From positions 6,685,725-6,749,724 of the forward strand of contig OZ022260.1 in assembly GCA_963978905.1 (NCBI GenBank): a stretch of 64,000 nucleotides of DNA, read 5' to 3'. The notes beneath the pieces are model-generated. The model was not told where the DNA came from. It saw nothing but the letters and a program-made list of their open reading frames with translations, and ran no database searches. Numbering within the stretch: position 1 is the stretch's first letter; the number at the start of each line of letters is the position of its first letter. The DNA comes from Trichostrongylus colubriformis (lineage: Eukaryota; Nematoda; Chromadorea; Rhabditida; Trichostrongylidae). Position numbers and translations under genes: made by a program. Shown piece after piece: positions 47,450 to 58,200 of the stretch.

Positions 47450-47928
47450 GTTGGGCTGGCGCACACTACTGCACACTCGAACAGGGGAGCACGCAAAATG
47501 AGCTTGATCCATATCGATTGTTGGGTATCATCGTTCAAACGGTTTGCTAAAAGAGACCCATGCAGAATACGGAGAAGGGAGACAAAATCCCGTGAGTTCC
47601 ATCCTACCCCCATATCAATCGATATCGATCAAGCACATTTTGCGTGCTCCCCTGTTTGATGCGCGCAGTAGTGTGCGCCAGCCGGGTGTATATCGTTAGG
47701 ACAGAAACGTCGCGTGGCCGTGTTCAGCACGCGACGGGATGGTGCGAGCTTTGCGCGCCGTATTAGTTGAGTCCTGAAGCGATTACCCCTAGAATGAGGC
47801 GTAGAGCACCGTCATCGATTCAAAACCCATCGAACACGGCGCGCATAGCTTGCACCATCCCGTCGCGTGCCGAACACGGCCACGAGACATTTCTGGCCGA
47901 ACGATATACATCCTGCGCCAGCCCAACT
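47450..47928. mobile_element. Nested MITEs: family 5 (GTTGGGCTGGCGCAC) interrupted by a long-TIR MITE at 47,684-47,913
   Basis: The outer element starts GTTGGGCTGGCGCACACTAC and ends in GCGCCAGCCCAAC. Inside its right end sits a 230-bp element with TIRs GGGTGTATATCGTTAGG and (inverse) GGATGTATATCGTTCGG. It is flanked by an exact 10-bp duplication, TGCGCCAGCC, at 47,674-47,683 and 47,914-47,923. Family 5 copies are also at 36,191-36,449 and 62,551-62,802. Confidence 0.88.
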
Positions 47929-48379
47929 GGTTTCCTACATACTGGTGGTAGATCCATATGCAGTTATGGATGCTTATTGTTTTTGTACACATGCACCACT
48001 TTTTGGAATTTCACATAGTCTAGCGGTCGATATCCAGTACTGTTGCTGGCCGCATGAGGGAATGAATCGCTTGCTTTGCTATCACGACTCTAGATCGTGT
48101 CTTCATCATCCACGTAGGTCGTAGTCTCAAAAGGCATGCACTATTACTCGGAAGGCCTGGGCAATTTAGCGGTCCATACATCGGCAGCAGATGTCAGAAC
48201 GTAAGTAAAATAGGCTCACCCAATGGTACTGAGCAACAGACGCACTTACTATAGCAGTATTATAGTAGTAGTAAGTGGTGTACCGGACTTTATCTCCTCC
48301 CCATTTCCTGATGGCTCTTATCAGCCCCTAAAATCCGCAATCATGTTTCGAAAGGTCACAATTAAGGTCTCCGTACCCT

Positions 48380-48930
48380 GTATACCTGTGAGTGTGAACG
48401 CCAGTAGAGCCAAACCTATTTGGCGACATTAGCCTTTTGACTTCCTTATCGTATCTTATCAACCGTTATCAATTTGGACCACCCATCGTTGATGTGCCCG
48501 TCCCACCCCTCAAAACACCCGTGAGTGTCGGCACTCTAAGATCAACCCGAAAGGTGAGGCGGATCCAACGACATTTGCCTTGTGAGGCTCTTTATCTAAT
48601 CTTATCAAGCGCTATCAATTCGGATCACCCATCATTGATGTGCCCGTCCCACCCCTCAAAACACCTGTGAGTCTCGGCACTCAGGGATTGACACGAAAGG
48701 TGAAACGAATTTGGCGACACACGACTTTCAAGGCTCCCAGCCCTTATCAGCTGCTATCACTTTTGTCCATCACCGTTCTGGTCCCCCTACCACCCCCTAT
48801 ATCACTTGTAAATTTCAGGGTCCCAGCTTTGTTGCGACGCAAGATATGAATTCCCGGTCAAACAGACACACACACAGACACACCAACAGACACACTTAGC
48901 CGATTATATAAAGTAGGATAGTAGCATGCT
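48380..48930 (-). repeat. 146-bp-type satellite (about 3.5 copies) plus terminal cassette
   Basis: Inverse orientation of the 60.8-62.0 kb array (CGTATCTTATCAACCGTTATC, CCCACCATTAATGTCCC-like, GTGTCGGCACTC). It ends with GACGCAAGATATGAATTCCC, a CAGACACAC tract, CTTAGCCGATTATATAAAG and TAGGATAG. Confidence 0.75.
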
Positions 48931-48949
48931 TTTACAATATACCAGCTTT

Positions 48950-49200
48950 AGCTACGCGATGTACCTCGAGCTTTTCACAGAGTGGAGAGGAGCGGACTGC
49001 GCATGATATAATTTGGAAGGGAGTAACTCAGCGAGGTGGTTTAGCAAATGTAGACCGTACATTCTCATTGAATCCACATTTATGCGGGGGAAATCATCTT
49101 TTTGATGTCACTCAGAAGCCATAGTAATCGGTTTTTGTGCGACTACACCCCATGATGGTAAGATCCACTATCCGTTCTCGACCCTCTGCCCCATCATTGA
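48950..49200. repeat. Repeat starting TTTAGCTACGCGATGTACCTCG (partner 53,550-53,830)
   Basis: Identical TTAGCTACGCGATGTACCTC start, then diverged but colinear sequence with TGGTTTAGC/TGTGGCTAAGCG and CCCTCT motifs in HAP-3 intron 8. Class unknown. Confidence 0.5.
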
Positions 49201-49589
49201 GCTTACTGAACCGTCCAAACTCTGGTAAGGCAGCGTTCATGGTTCTTGGAATTGGCGGAATTGCAGGATCGCCGAATTATCGAAAGCATCAGATAGGTAT
49301 CGATTGGGAGAATTGCGGTATTTGTGGCATTGTGGAAAGAATAATAGATAAGGATCGATAGGGAGAACTGTGCAATGTGCGAAAAAGGAGACAATTCCCG
49401 CTCAATTGTTTCTCTAATTCTCTCGTCTCTTTCGTAGCGTGGAATAAGATACGTATCTAATGCTTTCCCGAATTCCACAATTCTGGAAATTTCGCTTTTC
49501 TTCCAGTCGATCCGCACCTTTATTGTTTTTCGCAAATTCCGCAGTTCTGCAATTCCGCAAGTTCCAAAGCTACGAACGCTGCCCGAGAG

Positions 49590-50120
49590 CGGCTTGGGGA
49601 GCCTTCAAGACCCTGGAGGAAGTAGTGAAGAAGACGAATCCGGCTCCGTGCCCATCTCTTCGATTCCGCTGTCGTTCTTGCCCTAACATACCCCTCAGAG
49701 ACTTGGACTCTACGTAAGCAGGAGGAGCACGCGGTCGGCGTCATCCAACGCCCCATCGAAAGGACGATGTTCGGAGTATCCCGAAGCAAGCATGTGCAGA
49801 GGGGAAATTGGAGTTCCGAACCCCATCGTCGATCGGAGATCAGGGACGCCGCCGTATTTGCCAAGGAATCGAAGCTTAAATGGGCCGGACACGTCACGCG
49901 ATACCGCGATGGCCGTTATACCAGTGCGGTTACTGACTGGATTCCTCGGAAGGTCAAACGATCACCTGGACGGCCGCCGGCCTGATGGTCAGACTTCTTC
50001 ACGAAGGCTCTGTGCGAGGAAGCAAGATGCTGCGTGTCCCTGAAGCCACAAAGGGTACTGGACTACTTTGACTCGCATCAGGGACGAATGGAGACGTTGC
50101 TGGCGCCCGCTCGAGACTTT
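49590..50120 (+). pseudogene. LINE reverse transcriptase 3' fragment
   Basis: Plus-strand translation in shifting frames gives ETWTLRKQEEHAVGVIQRPI, SKLKWAGHVTRYRDGRYTSA, VTDWIPRKVKRSPGRPP and WSDFFTKALCEE. These correspond to the C-terminal region of nematode LINE ORF2 proteins (K(I/L)(R/K)WAGHV, W.PR..KR..GRPP.RW.DFF). Stops and shifts make it inactive. It lies between HAP-2 and HAP-3. Confidence 0.85.
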
Positions 50121-50929
50121 CGATGAGCAGTGAGACGACAGGTAATGAACGCTGCCTAAAAAGACTGCAATAGTTGTCATTTACGCAATCACCCACTTTT
50201 TGATCGGTCTAGTCCGAACGGCACTATTCCTCCGAAAACCTAACTCACCTGCATGCCCTCCCACAGTGGTGGACCTTGTGCGACATCGTTGCCGATGCCG
50301 GCATCACCGGTTGCCTCTGTTGCCGCCTTTGCCGTCATCGATGCGCAAAGTATGAACGCGGCCTTAGACGGTTCCAACTATAGGGAACCGCCAGTTTACA
50401 GAAAGCCCTTGAATTATCATTATTCCTTACACACATGCATCTTACACAGTTTGTCATTCTTCTTTGGTGCTATTCAGAGAGGATTGACTGAGCTGGAATC
50501 TAGCGCTATTTTTGCAAGGGAAGGGGACCTTTCGGGTGTGTTGCAAGTGTTCCGATTCTAGAGGTCGGCACCGAACCGGGTCATCGCCCTTCGCGTATTG
50601 TCCGAATGGTGGCGTGTCCTGCCGTCTGGGCTCTCCCAGATTTGCCTAAGCCTTTTTGGGGGAGAAGCTTTGGCAACGTTTTTTACCGTCTTTACCTAAT
50701 TGCAATCCGCCGCGCAACCTGACCTGACCTCACCAGTCGGAACACTTGCACTCCACCCGGACTTTTCCCGCAGTCGCTTGAAGGTGAGATTGACGACTGT
50801 TCTCTGTAATCGTCCCCTCCTTGCCACCCACTTGTGCTCCATCTTTACCGTCGTCAGGGTCTGTACTGTTCGTGTGGGTTATGTGAAAGTAAACGCTAAG
50901 CTTGTGTGTTGTTCTATTTAAAAGCCTCA

Positions 50930-51280
50930 TACTGATGTTGATCTGTATGAAATGCGAGTCTCCGTGTGAAGCTGTGTTTGGGAAATATCCAAATAACTCA
51001 CAGTGGTTGCAAAAGCGCTCATCTGGATTTGTACTTCACCGCTTCACTACCGCCACCGAGTCACATGCTATTATGCTATCCAAATCGCTTCAATGGAAGC
51101 CGCTGGCAATGAAGCCAAGGTCGTCAGCTCACTCTGATAGAATACAATAACCTCAAACCAACCAGCAATCTCACCATCAAAGTACTGCACCACTCTATTG
51201 AAAATACGGTGGAAAGGATTGCACGTCCTCGAGACACCAATAAAAAGTTACTTTCGAAAATAAATGGCAGAGGCAATGTT
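50930..51280 (+). other. Coding-like stretch, unidentified
   Basis: Plus-strand frames read fairly protein-like: FGKYPNNSQWLQKRSSGFVL and FTTATESHAIMLSKSLQW, then, after a frame change, YNNLKPTSNLTIKVLHHSIE and RPRDTNKKLLSKINGRGN to a TAA near 51,290. It may be the relic of a transposase or retroelement ORF. No family was recognised. The spacer 50,180-50,900 shows nothing firmer than a family 2 MITE fragment (50,270-50,367). Confidence 0.2.
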
Positions 51281-51309
51281 AAAGCCTAAGCGTCCACTTC
51301 ACTCTTCAC

Positions 51310-51760
51310 CTCTGTTTACCGCTGCTTATCAAAGACACCAATAGGGGTAAGGGAAAACTGAGATCTGGGAGTACATGTTCTCTGAAAACGAACCTTCTAC
51401 TCCAGAAGAGGTCATCTGTGGCGAAAATCGCATTAAAAAACGCGGCTTGTGGTCGTATGACGACACCGCAGCACGGCATATCGTTATGCGGTTATGCGGC
51501 CGGGGAGTCGCCGTGGAGGGGCGGGACAACAATCGCGACCGGCTGGTTCAGACTCTGGCCTGTCTTCAGTCCACTCCGGCTAGAGATGCAGAGGATGAGA
51601 GAGAAGGGAGATTTTCGGGTTCCTACTTCTCGGTTTTTTTCGCCGTTTTATGTCGTTCTTTCTTTGCAGTTATATTGCTGAGCACCTCTGCTTTCGTAAT
51701 CCCCCAATTTGCCAAATTAAACCCTACCGGTGCCTTTAAGTAAGTTTGGAGGAATTATGA
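51310..51760 (+). repeat. Interspersed repeat, inverse partner of 9,980-10,400
   Basis: ACATGTTCTCTGAAAACGAA start, CTCGGTTTTTTTCGCCGTTT middle and CCTACCGGTGCCTTTAA end, colinear with the inverse copy. The remainder to 52,289 shows no gene. Confidence 0.55.
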
Positions 51761-52289
51761 ACGGAAATTTCACTTCTTCATACCCACAAGTTCATGTTAT
51801 ATGTGATCATTAAATCCAGCTGAGATACAGCTACCCAAATGGCTTCGGGGTGGCGTGTCCGATCGGGTTTGGACGCTAGAGAGCTGAAAGCCAAGAGACG
51901 CCAATTACGTGATCAGAGACGCAGAGCGAGAAGCACTGGGCCCGAAAATTCGAACTGCGCACCGGCCGCTGATGGCTGTTCAAATGTTGTGCCGGGAATA
52001 CAAACAAGTTGCTCCTGTTCCAGTCTTTCTATTTCTCCTCTAGAATGAAGGGAATTTCCCGGTTCGTGATTTTTTCCACGTACTGTATCTGGTTGGTTGG
52101 CTTTCTTTGCGGAAGCGCTGCATGGACTTTATCGGAGGAACGTGTCCCTACTGGGCTGCAGTATAATGAACATCAGTGAGCTAGATTTGCTGGACTAATT
52201 CATAACAATCGTTTATGAAGGAACTATCAAAAATGTTGAAATTGAGGTTGAAGTTTGGGTTGAGACCATTGAAGGAACGAAGACCACTA

Positions 52290-55200
52290 TCATGACTGTT
52301 TGCCGCACACTGTTTTCGGATCTTCCGTCATGTAATCATCGCAGCAGTTCAGAAATTTTTCAAGAGCACACGGTGAACTGCCACATCCACGTACGGCTTC
52401 AGTGATGTCTTTGAGCTCATTCATACTGTTATCTTTGAAGAACACCTGGAAGCACCTGGAATTATTAGAAAGTCTTAGAAATGTTGTACAGAAGGAATAT
52501 TGTAGACTACAGCAGAACGCTTCCAAAGGAAAGGTAGTGGGGTGCGCTGTATGACTGCGCGTTTGTCATGAGTCGCGTTAAGAGCGATATCTCGACACAT
52601 TTATGGGATCGTAGGCTTTGGTTACAGCTTGAAAATTTCTGGCTGCTCTCGAATTCTGCTCCGAGAAAAGTCCAAACAATGAACCTCGGATTTTGAATAT
52701 GCGTGGTTTCTATATAGCGTCAGCCTGCGTCAGGATTCTCGGTATGTTTATTTCTCGAGTTTCAGTCTACCTGCCTGTTCCAGTAGCTGTGATGAAGTGA
52801 TAAAGGATATCCACCTCGGGCTAGAAAAACCCAGGAAATGAAACAGGAATGCCCCTTTCATCAAAATCTATAACAAGAACACCATCCGCTACATGTTTTC
52901 TCGACCTGGAGGATTTTCTCGGCCTAGAGGAACCGTCCATATTTCCTATTTCGTGCACCTTTTTTCCATAAAACTGATGGGTCGTGAAGCGTTCTCTCCT
53001 GCTTTTCTAGAATAGATTCAGGAACACGAGATAACGCACTTCAACGAAAGGTTGACCGTTATGTTCAGCCAGCTCAAGCACCACAATAGAGTTGTAGCCA
53101 GGTACCGTGCCACCAAGAGCTGCTTTAGAACATCCAAGAGCGTCCAAGTATGCAAGAAGCATCCAGTCTTGCTGGAAATCTTTACAATTTCAAATGATCC
53201 CATCGACATCTTCGCACCTTACACATATAGCCATACCGTCGAGTAGGCTATGAATTTTCGTTTTGCGATTGTCTTCGACGTAACCCATTCATCCCATCGT
53301 TTCCTGAGTGTGTCAAGAATGGTTTTCATAATCAAACCCTGCTTCAACTGCAGTATTTCCTTATCGTGATAGTCATTCACTCCTACGATGAAGCTGAAAG
53401 TCTGAAAAAATAAGTCTCATGAAATAGAAGGAGCACAGGTATTGGCAACCAGTAGAGGTATCTCTAGATGTATTTTATAGTTCTGTTTTTAAATTAGGTT
53501 GGCGGGAAACTTGTGGCATACTTTTTGAATCTTGCATATTTTCTATAGTATTCGTCAGTTTTAGCTACGCGATGTACCTCGCGTATCGGTCAGCCTTGTT
53601 AGGAGCAAGCCACAGATGAACTGAACATAAGTTGCTCCCCATGTGGCTAAGCGAATACAGTGTGCAAATTTACTGAATTAATACTTATAAGTGTCAACCC
53701 GCTCTGTGGGTACGACCTATTATTTCTAGAATTGGTTTTCTGCGACGCTACTCTCTTCATGGTGTAATTCATTACCCGTTTCTGGCCCTCTCCGCATGAT
53801 CCGATGACTATGGCTGGCTGGAACACGTGCAATCGCTCCCACGTCCCCATTTTCTCTTGCCTAACCTAGTTTAATATTCAGTGTAGTTCAAAACCGTAGT
53901 GTTTCTCTGGCAAGTTTCACATCTGCGCACCTTTCTTGTTTGCTGACACCTTGTGCGGCACCAGCACACCGCGGGATGGTGAGTGTACCAAGTAAGTGCT
54001 TATATAAGGAGGTGCTATCAAACCATTTAGCTGCACATCTCCTTGAGTGATTGTTTTCTCTATCAATCCTTTACCACAGTCACTCAGATGACGGACTGAC
54101 AGACAAACAGATATAGCGACATACCGACAAACAGACACACAAAGTAAGGCATTGTTCAGAGTTCGCGATTCAGGAAATCACGCGATTTGCGCATTCAGGC
54201 GATCAAGCGATTCACGCGCTTCAGGCGCATCACTCATCTAATCGACACCTATCTTGAATCATTTGAATCGCGTGATTGCCTAAATCGCCTGATCAATAAG
54301 TATCTTTTTCTTTCCGCCTAAATCGCCTGATCGCGTAAATCGCGAACTCTGCACAATTGTATGAATTCGAAACCTCTGATAAGTGCTGAGTGTACCGATA
54401 ATGTCCGCTCGAAGACTGTGGTGACTTTCGTCCGACTCACCATACTACATCACATGTGGCGGGCGCACGGGTACTGACCCGCCGGTGAACCATTCTGGAA
54501 AAGGCGGGAAGACGGCTTAATAAGGCGTCCCGATTCGTCAGTGGTTGGTTGTTCCGATCCGGCAGTTGTCAGTCGTTCTTCGTAGTGAACCGTGCTCAGC
54601 CAACTCCGATCCAGCCGAGCCGATGTTTGGCGCCTGCTCAAGCACCCGTAGCACGACGTATGTATTCATGCCCCTGCTAACGTGTCGCAGTGGTGAAGCC
54701 GTCAAGGACACCGCACATGGACGTGCAGCCAAGGGATGGATTCCTGCCAGTTCCCAAGTGAGAGATGAGATTTTGTGTTAGACCCGTGGGTCCTTAGGCT
54801 TTGTTCAAGGTCAAGATCATTCCATGTTTACTCTTTGCATTGCCTCTTTCATTCATTCTTGCCATTGATCTCATTGCGTAGATTATGAACACTTACTAAC
54901 TCAAATTGGTGTTTGTCCTATAACCAAATTGCTATGCCAGTCTCTTGATGACTTGTGGCCATGACTCGTAGTGACCGGTCGGTCGAGGTTTTGTAGACGG
55001 ACATAGGTCCACCCTCGATGTGGTCATAGGTATAGGCTGTGTCTTGGTGCGAAATGTCAGGAAAGTCCACTCCGAAAGGACCGGTGTCTCATGTATCTTC
55101 CGTCTTAGGGGCAACTAGGGCCTGCTAGTGTGCCCGCGTAGTCAATGGCGAGAGTGGGCGCGGCGTAAGACCCCGTAGCACCCTCGTGCGGACAATGACG

Positions 55201-58200
55201 CTAACCCCGCCGGAAGAGCACGTAAAGCTTGTGATATTGTGGGGCAATAAGCCCCCGTGCCGGTACAACAAGACGATTCTCTTTCTGTCAGTTATGGTCA
55301 TCCTTTCTGTGTTCCATGTTATGCAAAATGGAGACCGATTTCATTTCGGATGGTCACATTAGCGTCACCTTGGGCTGAGATTACACCTTGTGGATCGTCT
55401 GATCCGCAGAATGACAAGTGTCGTCCTGCGCACTACCCTTGAGCGTGATATTTTCTTCTCTAAAGCTGCTCCGTTGCTACTAGCGACCCATGGTGGTGAA
55501 GAACTCGGAAAAATAGTACACTCAAGTGTGCGCTCATGACAGTAGCCTGCATTGCAGTCTGAAGATTCTGCGGTTAGCGATTTTACGACTTTGCAATTTT
55601 GTGATCCTGCAGACCTCACGGTCCGCAAGGTATAACCTCAACCTTATACTTTTCTTCATTACCATATTAATGCATATTCATTCACGAAGGTGAAGATGAC
55701 TTTGTAAAGCGACCCTCAGAAGGTTTTCTTGAACACGATCGAGAGAACGGTCAAAATGATTGTTGAGCAACCTCGCTAATAGAACTGGCCAAGACCTATA
55801 CGTGATAGCTGTCACAAATCCCCTTCCTGCCCCGACTAACAACTATGGTACAACTTGAACTTGCCATGGCTTGATCTCCATCTAGTCAGAGAGAGAGACA
55901 AGCTGACGGAGGGCAAAGGTTGATTATCAAGGGAGTAAATCTGATGATTCCATCGTGAAGTTCGCCTCTTTTAACCATTGACCCCATCATCCAATTTTTC
56001 GCACGGCGCTAATTGTTCATTTTATAAATTTTTGAAAATTTCGTCGACACAAGCCTTTCTTGGTGATTTTGTCAAATTGTGTGGGTTTCAACGGAAAAAT
56101 ATTTTCTGCAAGTCCATGTGTTCAAGTAAAATTGAATGTTTGTTGGTGGAAATAATGTTTAGGGATGCCTTAATCTTAGGATGGGTGAATTGGCGATCTT
56201 GCTTAATCATATTGCACACAGCATCGATGTTTTCCTAAACAAGTGCTAATTTCGGACATCCTTCATGAATCTCGTCGGACAGCGGACTACGACAGCGAAT
56301 GAGTTCCCTAAGCCAACGATACACTGTGGTCATTGATGGAGCTTCATTGTCAAATTTTTTAAAAATTTTTGAAAATTTCATTTTCATTTCCTGAAAAAAC
56401 AAAATTTTTCAGATGAATGTAAAATAAACAAAAAGCGCCGTACGGCAAATTGAATGATGGGGTATATAGTCAAAACGGCGAACTTTACGATGAAACCATC
56501 AGATTTACTCCCATGGTAACAGTATTGCCTATTCCCGAAATATAAATAGTGACCTACGTAAAAACTTGAAGCTGTTCGGAGCCTTAACAACAAATTCTCA
56601 CCTTCTGGTAGAGATCGTAGATTTCTTTCCGATTCTCTCCAAACCATTTCGGCATCACCATGCCATTCCTATCCTGAATTACTGGGCACATCGATACAAG
56701 GAAATCGACGTTGCCACTGAAAAATGGCAACTAACCTGCTGGATTAAGCCATCCACTTGAGCATAGTGAGTCGCGTTTTTAAATAGCTCAGTTTCTTTGT
56801 CAAGTCCAATACATTCAAATACGAATCCTTCATAGATAGACCACTAAAATTTTCATTAACCACTTCCTAGTTGTTTTCAGAAAAGCAACCAACTAGTGTA
56901 GTGTTCATGTAATTGATTAATGGAATCGTCCACGGAAAGAATGAGTTTCTTTGTTACCCATATATTTATGCTGTATCTGCCTAATAAGAGCTGCATGCAA
57001 AGTTTCACGAGAAATGTGAGAATTCGGCTAAGATACAGCTCACGAAATCGTCTGCCGGGTGGGCGGGGCCTTCGAATAAAAGCCCAGTGCGGTCGTCGGC
57101 CGCGGTTGGGAACGGAGGAGGGAGGGGGGGGGGGAGAGGGTTGCCGTCGGGAACCGATGGCGCCTATCCGTACATATTGCGTTCACCTTATCAGAGAAAT
57201 CCACACAGTTCATGATGCCTTAGTGCGATGTGATGAACCTTACATGTGAATGGGGTGGGTGACGGTTGACCGGAAAAGCTGCAGACGAGCCGGCTACGGT
57301 AGATACTAGTATGAAGTTTCCATGACAAAGGCTTGTCTTGCTGGAAGTCGAGTACATGTGGTTGAGAACACTCTTGAACGACCTCCCTATGATTTTGGTA
57401 TTTTTAATTTTTGTAACTGCTGTTTATCGCCGCAGCTCGCGATGCGAAAGTTACTACGAGGATGCTGAGTTATGGGCAAAAGCTTCGGTGCCGGACGGGA
57501 CTCGAACCCGCACTTCATCCTTCCCGGGGATATGTGCTAATCCATTACACTACCGACACCACCTTCACCTTAACTCAGCTTTCTGAATGGTATATTTACC
57601 ATAGCTTATCTGCACTCACACGTATAACGTGTTGAGCCGGTTGGCCAATATCGGCATCGAACCGTGAAGCTGAAAGCTTTAGTAATGATTTTGGTATTTT
57701 TAATTTTTGTAACTGCTGTTTATCGCCGCAGCTCGCGATGCGAAAGTTACTACGAGGATGCTGAGTTCATATCATATCCCCGGAAAGGATGAAGTGCGGG
57801 TTCGAGTCCCGTCCGGCACTGAAGCTTTTGCCCATAACTCAGCATCCTCGTAGTGACCTCCCTATGACTTTTGGACCATTTTTTCTTCGTCCTTCTCTTC
57901 CGTTTCGAATTTGGCTGGTCTGATGTGCGACATAATGAACCTTAAAACTCACGTCCTTAGGGCTAGGTGGCGCTTTCCCACACTTGTCAGATAACCGCTT
58001 CGCTTCGAGTTCGCAGTTTTGTAGATGTGTGAGGAGCTTAACGAGCACCTTTAAGAAGTTCCCACTGTCAGGGAAGTTTTACTGTAACGTACGCGATCGT
58101 TCTTTTCTTGTCCATAAATAGGCACAGGGATAAATTCGGGATTATTTGGATCGGCCCACATGCCCGAAGCAGTTAACGCACCACTCATAAGGCAACGGTC

